In this document: in pieces, positions 9,370 through 21,424 of the stretch | How the letters are laid out: each line of letters starts with the position of its first letter | Position numbering within the stretch: the stretch's first letter is position 1 | Source of the DNA: Eretmocerus hayati | Lineage: Eukaryota; Arthropoda; Insecta; Hymenoptera; Aphelinidae | DNA length: 64,000 bases | Assembly (NCBI GenBank): GCA_029851415.1 | Contig: CM056743.1 | Coordinates: 11,462,727-11,526,726, forward strand | Reading direction: 5' to 3' | Program-made: the position numbers and the translations under genes | The notes under the pieces: generated by a model | Database searches by the model: none | Told to the model about the DNA's origin: nothing | Seen by the model: the letters and a program-made list of their open reading frames with translations, nothing else

Positions 9370-10985
9370 CCCGATCAGAAATCCCCCCGCGTCAACAGAG
9401 CTTCCCCGCGGGGGCCCCGCGGGGCATCCCCGGGGCAATATTCGCATAATGTACAAGTAATTTCTCATGAAAAATATAGTATTTTTTTGGGCTTGTTTGT
9501 GATTACAACTCATGTCATTCCTCAAAACTCAAGTAAGACTGGAAAAACGAGAGAGAACTTGGGTAGATATTTCTGTAGTCTGTGTTTACCTACTTCTGCT
9601 GTAAGGAGTTGGGATCTGGACTCTGCAGGTTGGTGGTGAGGAAAGTTCTCTCCCTGGACTGAGATTTGAGTTAAATGTGAGTTCTCAGTGACTTTAGAAT
9701 ATTGTGTGATCACCTGAAGGAAATTCCCCTCACAGTCACACATCTGCAGAAATGAGGTTAACTCAGGAACATTACGCAGGGATGTTATACTAAAGTGTTT
9801 TGATGCTCTTCGCACTCCATAACACAACTATCAGAATCAACTCAAGCTACAGAATCAAGACCTGATGCTATATTACAGGTGATACACACCCTCAGCCAAT
9901 TTCTACTTCTCTGTAGAATATTACATGAAATGCAGGCATAGTGAAAATACTTGGAGAAAAATCTACGCTCAGTTATATCTGGTACTATTGAGCTTGCTTG
10001 TCCCAGTTTTGAAAAATGCTTTCTGCTTCACAGTGATGGGGAGTGCATAAATAATTGTCACAACATCTTCAATGTGCCCTTGGAGTGTTTCTCGCCTCCA
10101 ATTCTCATGATCATTCATATTCTGTCATGAAGTTTCTTTAGAGCTTGAATATCTTTCTATAAGTCTTGGCTCTAAGTCGCTTACTTTATATTTCAGAATA
10201 CTAATTGTAGAGTTAAGCATGATATAACTCATCATTACCAGAATATTCACAGGAAAATTAGTATATCCCTAGCTATCTTACTTTGCTATGCCACAAAAAT
10301 TAATCAAGTGCAAGCATTTGGTACTTGGTCGAAAGGAAGTAGAGATTTAAGAATGTGACAGTAAACCAATTCTTGATGGCACTCACTGAATAATCTCTTG
10401 CATCTTCTTTTTTGCACCATAGAAAAGTAAGATATTTTGGATTTATGTACATAACTGAAGAATGACTGTAAATATTCTGGTGATGATCGAGTTATCAACA
10501 TGTTTATCTATCCAATTAGTATTCTAGAATGTGAAATCAGTGTCTTAAAGCACCCCAACACTCATAGTAGAATATTCAAGCTCTGAAGAAATTTCTTGAC
10601 AGAATATGAATGCTCATAAGAATTGGAGGCGAGGAATACTGTAAGAGCTTGGTGAAGATGCTTGGACAATTGTTCATATACACCCTGTCACTCTGAAGCA
10701 AAAAGCATTTATCAAAACTGGGATGAGCAAGCTCAATAGGGCCAGATATAATTGAGCGTAGATTTTTTTCCAAGTGTTTTCACTATGCCTGCACTTCATG
10801 AAATATTCTACAGAGAAGTAGAACTTAGCTGAGGATGTACATCACCTGTGATAGAGGATCAGGTCCTGATTCTGCAACTTGAGTTGAATCTTACACTTGT
10901 CACATGGAGTGCCGAAAGCATCTGATCACTTTAGTGGCCTGCGTAATGTTCTTGAGTTAACCTCATCAAATGTACGCCTGAACTT
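9370..10985. mobile_element. Large foldback element, related to 28047-29006
   Basis: Left arm about 9744-10255 and right arm about 10465-10985 are inverted copies: GAGGTTAACTCAGGAACATTACGCAG faces CTGCGTAATGTTCTTGAGTTAACCTC in trimmed form, and CAGAATACTAATTG faces CAATTAGTATTCTAG. The left end has GC-rich CCCGATCAGAAAT and CTTCCCCGCGGGG motifs that recur in the 28 kb element, with GGGGCAATATTCGCATAATG ~ CGGGCCAATATTTGCGCAAA. The right GC-rich end is missing. Short open frames on either arm are not genes. Confidence 0.85.
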
Positions 10986-11666
10986 TGTACAAAATGAGCT
11001 GATTGATTTGTGATTTAGAGAGCGCCTAAATGTTTGCTTGAGCAACGTAAGATTTGCGACTGTATGATGTGTACGCTGGAGACCCGTACGTGTATGATTC
11101 GATATGTGGAAATTATATGTTAGTGGTGATCAAAAAATAATGGTTATGTCGAAGAATAGGGCGTGTCGATTCATCGTTTATTACGCAGATAAATTTTCAT
11201 GGAAAACATTGTAAACAACGGAAAAAATAGATAAATCCGCGTGTACGCATCACTCTATGTTCCAAAAAAATTCAATCCTCGATAATAATTCCACTTCGAT
11301 CATTCCCACCAATAACTGACAAGAAAAATTTGTTAGTGAGTGGATGCATGAGCTGCATGCGCTTTTGCATGCCAATGATGTTATAGTCCTGATTCCAAGA
11401 GCATCCTGAATTATTATTCATGAGACACGCCAACGAGCTATAAACGCTTATATGGCGTATTGCACTCCATTATGGTTGAATCTTGCTACGTGGCAAGAGA
11501 TAAGGGGCTCTAAAAACTTTTGGCACGCTTCAAACTTCGATACGCTGACATATATACGTACTTTGATGTTACGACATTGACAGTTCGTGGTTTGTTCTGA
11601 CTCCTGGCCTACTCAGACATTGGAAATCGGACAGTTGTGGTAGTGATTTCTCCCACCTCGACATCG

Positions 11667-11960
11667 TCAATAAAGCCAATCACCCGCTGTTTCATGCGGT
11701 ATCATAAAGTCAAAAGCGAGAGACCGGTACGAAGTTTGCAATGAATCATTCGATGTCGTAAATTCAAACACGCGATAAGTATAAGTTCGAATGGGGCTCT
11801 TCAATCCCGAGCATACTGAATTATCGAAAGTCATCCATTGAATTCTGACATTCCATTCAATGACCACAATGGTTTTGAATTCATAGTTGGAATGACACAA
11901 CCGACTCGTGATCAAGAAGTACTTCTTCAGATGAGTGGACCGCTCTCTTTCCTCCACCAA
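11667..11960 (-). other. Unassigned open frame, 97 codons
   Basis: ATG-initiated minus-strand frame, hydrophilic with mixed composition (EFKTIVVIEWNVRIQW, then EFTTSNDSLQTSY). Not recognised. It may be a member of the fragmentary gene array seen further right, but no diagnostic motif is visible. The rest of 11.0-13.4 kb shows nothing else I can support except the frame at 12056. Confidence 0.2.
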
Positions 11961-12055
11961 TACATCGTCTTTTTGAGGTCATTCTGTGATTTTCACAGAT
12001 TTGAATGAGTCCCAAACCACCGAAGCCATAGTATAGGCACTTATACAAATTCTCA

Positions 12056-12409
12056 TTGAGGCCAGTCGAGATGAAAACCCAGACCTTTGACGTTGGAGAC
12101 CAGAATCTTACCCACAGGAAAGGGCTAGTTTATATGGATGAAATTTGCTCAAAGATGGGAGGTATCATCAGAAAGAAGTTCGTAGTAACGAAGGATATAA
12201 TTTTTCCATATCTGATATTCACTGCTGTCTTGAAATCAAGAAACGTTCGTCGGGGGAAGTGGAAGAATAGGTTATTGAGTATGAAGTGTCGACTCGTATC
12301 GGACTCATACTTCATCTTCACCTTTGTCTGCCGTCATTATGCCCAATACTCCTTGATTATCTTGTCACTTGTTACTAGAAAAATTTGTTACTATTTCCAA
12401 TACTCTTAG
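12056..12409 (+). other. Unassigned open frame, 117 codons
   Basis: One of the longer open frames outside repeats. Lys/Arg-rich middle (SKMGGIIRKKFVVTKD) and a hydrophobic C-terminal third (FIFTFVCRHYAQYSLIILSL). The start codon is uncertain. Not recognised; could be an exon or chance. Confidence 0.2.
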
Positions 12410-13404
12410 GGGAACTTTGACCTGGCTCAGCTTTGCTGCATCAAAATCCGACAAAAATTTGAAAAGAGCTTCAATTGATGAAGTCTACACCTTATCGCAA
12501 CGTATCACAGAGTATATAGATCCCTAAGTATGTGATACGTTCTACCAAATAAAATGAATTATGAACAAAGTTGTATCAAATACTGATTTCTTGATTTTGT
12601 TTGATTCTGTGATTCGCATCATTTTGTTCGATCGAGTTTCCACTTGGATGCCTCACTGGATCCGATATCCGCTGTTTACGAATACCTGGAAAGGAAAATC
12701 CGTGTAAATTCTGATAAATTTCATTGAAATTAAAATCATGGAAGCGAATCTAAGGATAAAATTGGGATTCATCTGTCTTTTGTGAACGTTTGATTCAATT
12801 TTAAGAGTAATTTTAAACCGAGAACGTTTCGTTGTGAACGATTCTCTCATGAACGCGATATCATAAACAACTCATGTGAGTTATGAAATTATTTCGCATG
12901 AAAAAAGTGAAGTGGAGCACGCGAGAGTAATGGGTCGTCCTTTGAGGGAAACAAAATCACGTTAGCTCAGTTAAAATGTATGCACTAGTTCTGGTGCAAT
13001 TATTCTGGACGGATGAGATTTCCTTTTGCGGGCAATCGTGAAGGGCTCATTCACTGCACTGTTACACTAAAGTGCTCGAAAAATTGATGCTGTATTTTAC
13101 TACCTGAAAAAAGCTCTAATAAGCTCTCTTTGACCGCTTTAGTTGATGATGAAGTTAAATTCTACTAGATTGTAAAGAGTTATCAATTCGATATCACAAT
13201 AAGATTCGTGTATTCATCTAGTGTCCCAAATGCTGTGTAGTCTATGTCACCGCAACTGAACAGATGTACTTCACCTACAGAACCTTTCGGGTTATTCGAA
13301 TACCCTTGGATTCGACTCTCTACCCATCCGATTCATCATCATATTTATGTTGGATGTATTAGCTGCTGATTTCCAGCTGATAATGTACGCTTGCAGGTAT
13401 AAAT

Positions 13405-14862
13405 ATATCTAATTCCGATGGAATGGGCCATATACGGTGATACAAGCTTTCACCAATGAAGTTAATTTTTCACTAATGTCAACGGATCAAGGGTCTTTGT
13501 ATCCTCCTCATCGGAACTAGAACATTGTTTATTGAATTGATAAATATTTCTATTTTCCAAGAATTACTCACAATCCTTTCATTCCCAGATTAATCCAACG
13601 TTCTCAAAATATTGTACTTGGATTATATGGTAATAAGAAATGGGAGAACAAATGGTATCCATAATCACAGCGTCAATCTTACATGAAACTTCTTTTCTCA
13701 CTTCCGCACAATTACACTTCCACTTTCGCAATATTTTGTTCCAGATGCACCAAATATTTACCCAAGGCTATGATTAGAACTTGTGGAAGGAAGCAATAGG
13801 CCATCGTATTACTCGCTCACTGCTTTCTTGGAGAGAGTTGGAGAATGAATGTCGATGATATATCAGAGGTTTTGATCGGACATAGACTCATTCATCGCCT
13901 GAATTACCGTGTGTGTATTTGTGGATGCCTTAGTATGTGTGGGTGTGTATGGGAGTGGATCATGATTCTTATGTTGGATGTGTATTATCGTTCAATCTCA
14001 AGAAGGAAATGAGAAAGATCTATGCACTTCAACAGTGAATCGATAGAGCCACGGTAACCTTATTTCAGGTTTGCTGATTGTGTTTGCTATATTGATGTTG
14101 TTCCAGTATGAATGTAAATCACCATGTCGGAGAATTCACTTTTGAAAATATGCTCCTATTTGTGAAAGATCTTCACTTCCTTAGAATCGAACTCGTGTTT
14201 CTCATGACCATAGTTAGGGGCCAGAGACCTTATTCCAATCATTTATTCCCTCGGGTACGGAAGGGAAAGGGCAACAATCGCCATTTCCGCTCACGAACCG
14301 ATCATTTGGATTGTAATCTACAAATGACTCAATTTCGTATTGAGATGATTCCTGCACCAGTTGTTTGAATGTATGATCATGAAAAATTTCCGAGAGATTG
14401 AAAGGGTACGCCATCAAGGGTATTTTATTTTATTTTGATCAACATACGGGCAATATGCCTTTTTACAATATGGGTTTGTGGTATATATGTAACAATGACA
14501 GAAACAACATAATCTGGTCACTGAGTGTAGACAAGACGGAAATGGGAGTTGATGATTCTTTATCCACCTCCACGGGGGAAAAATGTTTTAGAATAAAGTC
14601 CCAGTACTCATTTGTCATCATTAATGCCGATGCAATTTTGGTGTTCAAGCATTCGTGTCCACAGTGGATGGTAGGTTTGTCTAATGTATACTTGTGGACA
14701 ATTCATGAAAAAATAAGATTCATCAATGTGATAATAATTTTTTTAGTCCTGGAGAGGAGGATACAAGGTTCCTGGAAACGTTGACAGTTGTGAAAGATAA
14801 AATTTAAAGAGTAAGAGTTTGTATCATCGTATACAGCCCATTCCATCAGAATTCAATAGATT
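13405..14862. repeat. Diverged inverted duplication flanking the MATH-like frame
   Basis: 13405-13620 is an inverted, diverged copy of about 14640-14862: CCGATGGAATGGGCCATATACGGTGATACAAGC corresponds in inverse to GTTTGTATCATCGTATACAGCCCATTCCATCAG, and GTCAACGG..CTTTGTATCCTCCTC to GAGGAGGATACAAGG..CGTTGAC. Divergence is far above that of the foldback MITEs, so this looks like an old inverted gene-segment duplication. Confidence 0.55.
14398..14784 (+). pseudogene. MATH-domain-like segment
   Basis: 128 open codons. About residues 45-100 read NIIWSLSVDKTEM, then GVDDSLS, then RIKSQYSFVIINADAILVF. This fits the middle of a MATH domain: Trp-x-Leu at the start of a strand, then the V-x-A-x-(F/Y)-x-F-x-I-x-N strand seen in SPOP as VRAKFKFSILNA. 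The N-terminal YxWxIxNF strand and the C-terminal GFKKFI strand are missing or in other frames. It sits inside an inverted duplication and probably is one unit of the decayed MATH-like array. MATH domains bind substrate peptides for CUL3 ligases when followed by a BTB domain. Confidence 0.4.
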
Positions 14863-15157
14863 CATCATCATCCATGATACCTCTACTATTGGAGACACCT
14901 AGCTAGTACCATCCCTCACGACTTATGTGAATATCATCCAGAATCTTTGACGCAAATGTACGCTATGAATTCAAAGCATTATCTCTGTAAGATGGAAGAA
15001 CCCGCACTGATGAATCAGTTAACAACGGCATGGAGGGCTCAACGAGTTCCTCTTTACGAGGCGTCTTAGCCTGAGTCCTCTTTGCCCACGTGGCAGCGAG
15101 GTACTAGAGATCTCAATCCGTATAGAAGCAGAGTCTCAACTATATATGAGGACTTTA

Positions 15158-15442
15158 GGCTGGAATTTATAGTCGTCCCCTAAATTTCGCCTCTAAATCG
15201 ACACCTACTTTCTGGGTTTAGAATTTTCCATGTGGTGGCGCATCTGCCTCATTCGATTACTCAAAGACTGCCAGACACTGCTAAAGTGCCAGATGTTGCC
15301 TCATCGATGAGCTGCAGCCAAATAGTTTTCGCCGCCGAAAATGCGAATGCATGGAGATGCGCCACCGCATGGAAAATTCTGAACCCAGAAAGTAGGTGTC
15401 GATTTAGGGGCGCGATTTAGGGGACGACTATAAATTCCAGCC
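15158..15442. repeat. Inverted-repeat MITE with GGCTGGAATTTATAGTCG ends
   Basis: Long terminal inverted repeats of about 85 bp: GGCTGGAATTTATAGTCGTC at 15158 faces GACGACTATAAATTCCAGCC ending 15442; inside, CGACACCTACTTTCTGGGTT faces AACCCAGAAAGTAGGTGTCG, and CATGTGGTGGCGCATCT faces AGATGCGCCACCGCATG. Flanks TTA and ATA hint at a 3-bp duplication but do not match exactly. The open frame inside is not a gene. Confidence 0.85.
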
Positions 15443-15599
15443 ATAGACTTCTCGAAAGATTTGGGGTGAGGAGAACAGAGAAAGAGTGGGATATGGAAGG
15501 GGTGATGATGGAGAGGGAGACGTATAACCCATTCTGTACATCTGTAAAATGCGCCAATGCGAGGAGGAGGAAGTTTCTAAAGATGATGGAGACACGCAT

Positions 15600-16380
15600 C
15601 CAGCCGCAAGGGACGCGTTGATCTAGGAGTTCGAGTCGTGACGACTCTCCAGCACTAGTTAATAGGGAACTATACCTGAGGTTTGGCCAAAATCCGGTAG
15701 GAAGGAGTCTGGACTCGGAAACTCTGGTGTCTGATGAGCTACCGGTCCCAGTCAGCGCCTACTGGAGCGCAGAGTTCGCACAGTGCTATCGGATTGCCAC
15801 GGCAGCCATAATGCCAGGGGATCTAATGAGCTTAGGGGTACTCGTGATGATTAGTCTTGTGAGGCCCAATAAGAAAACCATAAGACTGATCTGAGATACT
15901 TAGAACTCACAGAGTTCCAGTGAAGCTCGAATAGAACATTAAACCTCCACCGAAGAGCGGGTGCAACACCGGGTCCGAAAATTAGTAGTCAGTTGGAGCT
16001 CATAATCAGTCGTTGTCGATCTTTAAGAAGCCCGGGAACGGCTGTTCTCCAAGTCTACGCGCTGACAGGGCTCTTCTCCGCCCCACGCTCATGGGGCGAG
16101 GATCCAGTATACGAATGCCAATATCAAAAGAAGGTGGTAAGTTTTGAAGAGCAACATGGAGACAGAGAGAAAACTCCCTTGAGCGGACGAATTTGCAATC
16201 ACCCTTGTGATTTTGTGGTTGATGCGCCGAACTGGAGAACTAGAGCTCGGAGATCTCAAATGCAAGGCTCGCGTGGGGAGAATCTTTCCCTCTATTCATC
16301 ACGTCTCAGATGCAATATTTCATCCGGAGACCGTAGCAAAAATGATGCCATGAAGGTCGCAATGCTTGAGATTTGAAGCT
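15600..16380 (+). other. GC-richer region, no recognised gene
   Basis: This stretch is noticeably richer in GC than its neighbours and has a 127-codon open frame at 15993-16376 that matches nothing I know. A decayed retrotransposon end is possible, but no reverse-transcriptase motif was seen. From 16.4 to 17.1 kb there is only a Lys/Arg-rich low-complexity frame (16745-17131), which I do not support as a gene. Confidence 0.2.
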
Positions 16381-17156
16381 CAACGTATCCACCGGCACAG
16401 TCCGATGATGCAATCGAAGAAACGACGGTTTCACGATTCTTGATCTCGAAGAGTACCGTCCATACTCATTGATGGATGTTCTTGTATAAAAAGTAACGCT
16501 ATCCGCCAATCTATACGGTAATACACCGTGGCCATCAACATACAGAAGCTAACTACGAAATGAGCTCCTTGAAAATCGACACGTACGTTCTCGATAAGGA
16601 GCTTAAATGGCGTGAGATAGTTTCACAAATAATAATATTTACAGAAACTGCCTCTGACAGCGTTTCACCTTACACGCCTTGGATAAAAACAAAGGCACCG
16701 CAAGCTCGAAATTGAGGATAAGATGAGAGGATTGCTTAGCGAGCTTGTGCGAACGGGTAACAAACGATCGTTTCCAGCACGTTGCGGTCACGAAGAGCCG
16801 CAGGAGTAAAAAAAAAAAATATCGTAGCAGACGCCCGACTCGAATTTTCTTTTATTCTTCTCAAAAAAAGAGGAAGAATTCACGAGACAGAGGCGATTGC
16901 GTCAGTCCGTTTCAGGTAGAGGGTCGCATTTTGTTCTCTCAGCTTTTGCATTGCAAATTTGATCCTACTTTATTATTGGGGGTATACAATGCGACGCGCA
17001 AACATTCATATTCACCACGCTGCGCCATTTTTCTGAGTTTGTGGCACTGTTCTTCTCTCTCTTGCTTTGAATCTGTTCACCTGATATTTTTGATGATCCC
17101 TCTCACAAGACTTGTTTATATCAGGACATAATATGAGAAGTAGATTGGACATTTGA

Positions 17157-17315
17157 TCTCATTCTGAATTTTTGAACACTGTGCAAATAACTTCGGAAAT
17201 ATTTGGGGAGAGGATGCATCAAGAGAGAAGTGAATTCTTCACAAGTATCGAAAATTCGCTTGCAGGAGATATTCATGTTCTTCGAAAACTTTTCCGGCTT
17301 AACTTGAGGAAATGA
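17157..17315 (+). pseudogene. Open coding-like segment without ATG start
   Basis: 52 open codons bounded by stops. The peptide contains VQITSEIFGERMHQERSEFF and DIHVLRKLF. The run of amphipathic helices is compatible with a BTB-type fold, but no diagnostic BTB motif is complete. It precedes the MATH-like segment at 17632 on the same strand. Strand choice rests on composition only; the minus strand is open as well. Confidence 0.25.
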
Positions 17316-17631
17316 AACGGAATCTAAAGAGTGGCGTCTCAATATTCTTCTTCGGCACGGAATAATTCGTCCCTGATACAAGAATCAAAATAGAACACTT
17401 CGCGACATCGAGTTCTCCATCGTGATGCTTGCGAGGCATGGCGGCGGAATCGTTACAAGATAAAGATGCAAAATATATTTCAACAAATGATGACAAATTG
17501 AGATCCCCTCGGAAACTTACAAATCCATTGATAACAGGCTATAGTTATGTTGAGATCAGCATAATCCCAAAATCATTCACGAATATTCATTGAGTAAGCA
17601 ATATTCAGTTGATCATTGAAGCTCGTTTAAA

Positions 17632-17853
17632 TTGAAACCAACGGAAATGAACAGCGTGTTTGGACCAAACAACTATATTTTGACATGTTGGATATTGAAT
17701 GTCACATCTGCCAGTCCAGCAAAGCAACGATATCGGTTTTGCCTCGAAGGCTCGTTGTATCGAATTCGATGGTCAGGAGATAATTGCCAATACGAATTGG
17801 TCGTTGCGCCGACACTCTGCTACCTACTGACATATACCCTCAGAATTGCATGA
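17632..17853 (+). pseudogene. MATH-like segment with RYRFCLEGSL motif
   Basis: 73 open codons. The stretch SPAKQRYRFCLEGSLYRIRW resembles the central MATH strand (V-x-A-x-F-x-F-x-I-x-N) and is close to KLRVRFIFCLEGWLVNFQ at 36.36-36.42 kb; the DNA is also similar there (TTTTGYCTCGARGGCT). N-terminal residues include NNYILTCWILNVTS, which could correspond to the entry strand. The ATG at 17632 is the first in the frame but may be internal to an exon. Confidence 0.3.
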
Positions 17854-18630
17854 TTGGATGTATCGTGGGAGCTTGAGAGCCCATATTTAAACGGTTTAGC
17901 TTTGATAGTCACACCAGAGGCAAACCGTAATAATTGAATGGAGTTTGGTTATATGTGTGGAATTTCTGGGTCATGGCGAAATCGTTACCTCATTTGTCAA
18001 TGAGTGTGTTCGATAACGGCGGACGGGACGTTCAAATGGAACGATCTCTTAATCGAGGTATGATAGCTATTATAGTTGATTGACGAGTTCGGATATTAGG
18101 AATCTAGGTTAAGTGAAGAATAATGGAACAAAATTCGATAGAATTTCGTTCAAGTTTGAAGCCGACCACAAACCATGGAGATGTGATTTGAACATTTTTG
18201 ACCCACACTCCGCACCCCGCAGTGGACCGTAGTTTTCTGAACGTAATGGCCCCGCCTCCTTTTGAAATTCACGTTACTTTTTGAGGGAATCATGAAAAAG
18301 ATTTTTCCGGGGGAGGGAACTTGAAACAACCAAATTTAGATGTAATTTCATTCCCACAAGCTCTAGTCTGATCCGAAGATTCATTCCATGAGATTTTGGT
18401 CAGCATGGTTTCGACAGACAATTCTTTCTCTCTACTGAAAATGTTATCAGACCTTGACTCAAATCCAGTGTACAGGGGCAAAGGGTAGGAATGATAATTT
18501 TTCCCTGTTAAATTCAAGGAACATCGTTTTTCATCATTGAGATGAAATCTGCTCCGATTTTCTAAGAAGAAAAAACATTCCTTTTGAAAACATGCCGCAC
18601 AATATCCTACAGTACATATTCTTCAATTGA

Positions 18631-18951
18631 ATGAGTGCCTTCAAAGATGTAGCTGTGACTAGATTTCGTACTCCCAAAAGCAATCACGAGATGAGGAACT
18701 ACCTTCTGCTGATCGTAACTCCGGCCAGGGAGGTCATCACAGAACTACAAGACACAGCCAACTTGTTGATTCACAACCATTCACAAGATCCTGTGGGAAT
18801 TTTAGTTTTTCGAATGATCCACGTCAAAGTCACAGATGATTGATTGACGAAAGATTGGCTCAGATTCTCAGTGCCAGCGCCGAATGTTCGAGAAATGAGA
18901 GGAATATTCGAAACCAATGAAAGAATAAGGGTCTACGTAGTACAAGCGTGA
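18631..18951 (+). pseudogene. 107-codon reading frame broken by one TGA
   Basis: One frame holds 70 codons, a single TGA at 18841-18843, then 35 more codons to TGA 18949-18951. Peptides include DVAVTRFRTPKSNHEM, EVITELQDTANLLIHN, and after the stop FSVPAPNVREMRGIFETNER. One stop in 107 codons is far below chance, so this looks like a recently inactivated gene or exon. An acceptor-like CTCAG at 18860-18864 just after the stop offers an alternative exon border. Family not recognised. Confidence 0.4.
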
Positions 18952-19051
18952 AGTCTCTTCATTTGATCATGATATAAGTGCGCTAGTATTCCAATATCAT
19001 TCAATACTGAATAATGTGGAATATGTTCTAACACTCAGAGGGAATACTTGA
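18941..19051 (+). pseudogene. Frame-shifted continuation of 18631-18951, ending at a poly-G tract
   Basis: 37 open codons in the next frame (YKREVSSFDHDISALVF, NNVEYVLTLRGNT) overlapping the end of the previous segment. It ends at TGA 19049 a few bases before a run of 15 G. Together with 18631-18951 it suggests one gene of about 140 codons with a stop and a frameshift. Confidence 0.35.
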
Positions 19052-19056
19052 GGCGC

Positions 19057-19071
19057 GGGGGGGGGGGGGGG
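19057..19071. repeat. Poly-G tract (15 G)
   Basis: One of six G or C homopolymers of 10-17 bases in the window (others at 31780, 36323, 53917, 55325, 59945). Each lies in or next to a coding-like segment. From 19.1 to 20.2 kb I see no gene. Confidence 0.9.
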
Positions 19072-20296
19072 CTAAAACTATAAAGAATCCCAAATCTGAG
19101 AAGGACTCCACAAGAGAACTAAGTCACAACTTTCTTCAGTAGGTGAAACAGTTTCGAGGGAATGGCCAGCCCCGTAGTTTTTTGTAGTTTTTTGTAGTTT
19201 CTATAGAATGATCGCAGACCCCGGGTCTCTGTCACTGCTCACATAGTGGGTCGACGGGCTTTCTTTTCATAAAGTCAAGCTCCCGTGAATTTCGTGAATG
19301 AATAACTATCGATTGGTCGATTAGCATTTGAATGGGAGGCGAGATGTGATGGAGGTTTAGATTGCAAAATTCGGAATTGGCATTCGGTTCGAGCTCATCA
19401 TTTTGGTTTGTATGACTAATACGCTGTAGCTATTTCGATATGATTCGGAACTGAGGAATAAGTACTCGGAGACCAGTGATTCGAATGAAAAATTGGTAAT
19501 TTATCAAAAACTCACGTACATCTCGTGAGTTTCACTGGTGTTTACTCTTACTGACAGAACCAATGAGATACGTTGTCTACGGGGCACTGTGATATGATAC
19601 CTAATTATCTAATGAAATTATTGATAGAAACAGTATTCCACCTTGAATGATACTTAAATGTTACTGCAGCATCCATCTGAATTTTTGGCCTTATATCTCG
19701 TAAGATGAAACTTCTTCTCGTTGGATCCGAACTAAGAATTATCAGTTGAGAATGCGTCAAAACCACGATTTGCGAATACATAATAGGAATTAGACGAATC
19801 GATTCGATTCTGAAAACCCCAAGCAAACGATTTTGATTCTTATTTGATATTATCTCTGGAACATCCCCCAAACATACCTCACACAAATATCCCATGTCTC
19901 TGCTGCTCTGACTCCTTCACCTAAATGAACCAGTGTGATTTGTTTAGAAGGTTCTTGTCGCTAGCTGGCACGACGAGCTATGTATGAGTTATTGTCGATT
20001 GCTCCCGTGGAAGAGAACAATCAATCAGGTCTCGTGAATGAACCCCACTGAAGGTAATAAACGGCACTTCTAGAGAGCGTGAAACTCATTCATCGAGCTC
20101 TCTCGACTCTTTAGTAGGAAAATCATTTTCCTCCATGAATATGAAATTCCCTTAACTGGAAAACCGTGAAAAGTGGTTGAGAATTTTGTTGACTATAAGA
20201 ATAGGCGATGATTCTTTTGGTAGAGCCCATCAAGATATTGGCACCGTGATTCATGTTCCACGTTATACTTCAGAGTTCTGAAGTTGAGGTGAAACA

Positions 20297-21170
20297 TGGT
20301 GCAAAGGAGATATGGTGTGTTCACGCTGCGCGAACAATCAGATTTTGACCCTGGCGAGCTGCCATATTGGCTCTCCAGCCAATGAGAACGACGGAGGGCA
20401 TTATTGTTCATTTGAAATCGACCTAGTGATCAGGTAGATCGTGGTGCAAATAGAGATATCGGATCGATCTGGCAAGCCTTTCTTTTATATTTTCATAACT
20501 TGGAAATATTCGGATGAGTGTTCTCGAGTCCCGATAAAAGAAAATCCCTTCTATACCCAACTCGCAAAACGCAATTATTTTGAGAGCCCTCACATGATAG
20601 TACTAGTTCTACAACGATTGCATCATAATAGAGGCTTATCATAATATTGCGCTGGGGGCCTTATTACTCACTTTGGTTAAAAATGACCTGTCCACACACG
20701 AACTGAAGATTGTGATAACTGGTGTATGGGAGCAGGATAATTTGGGTCAATGTTTGATAAAGGATGGCATACATTACGAACTTAAGTTCATAACTTGAGT
20801 TCGGGCCAACTCGAAAAAAGTAATTACTTTCCTTGAGTTTGTTTACATCACGACGACAAAACTCAACCCATTTTTTTGGCTATTATGTGCATCATCTGGG
20901 ATATAAACAGAGCTAATTTTCCCATCCTTGTTTGTACTTCACCTACAATTATGACAAGAATACACGTTACAGAGAGTCATTCCTTCGGTATCGAAATTAA
21001 AAGCAATGGTGATTCTCCCGATGGCGAGAAACAACACGTGTGAGTTGTGACTCCGACCATACGCGACGCACCGTCTTCTGCTTCTGTCGACAGTCAAAGT
21101 GGCTGCCGCTAGGGGATGCGTAAATCGAGTCGAAAACGCGTTCACGAATCGGAGACACCATATCTCCTCT
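20297..21170. repeat. Pair of inverted 24-bp sequences flanking about 850 bp
   Basis: CATGGTGCAAAGGAGATATG at 20295 recurs inverted at 21150-21173 (CATATCTCCTCTGCACCATG) with one mismatch over 24 bp. The adjoining bases are weakly similar in inverse (GTTCACGC..CGCGAAC against CGCGTTCACG). It may be the ends of a DNA element or two copies of a gene fragment in opposite orientation. Confidence 0.5.
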
Positions 21171-21424
21171 GCACCATGAGGGGAAATATCCAGTCAAAGA
21201 ATATTGCATGCTCACAAAATTTCCATGGTAGCGTCCATCCTGTAATCGAGGGTGATTCTCTGCTACTCGTCACCGAACAAACAGAAAATTTTTCTTCAAG
21301 ATTAACATTACATACTACAGGTCATTTTCGTAATCCATTAATCAGATCAATCCTGGAAGAGCCTAACAAAATCTATCCTATCTTGAAATGTATGAATTCC
21401 ACGATAATACTACGCATCCACTGA
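21116..21424 (+). other. Unassigned open frame, 102 codons
   Basis: Mixed hydrophilic composition (GSVHPVIEGDSLLLVTEQTE, then FRNPLIRSILEEPNKIY). Its first part overlaps the inverted repeat at 21150. Not recognised. From 21.4 to 22.8 kb nothing else can be supported. Confidence 0.2.
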
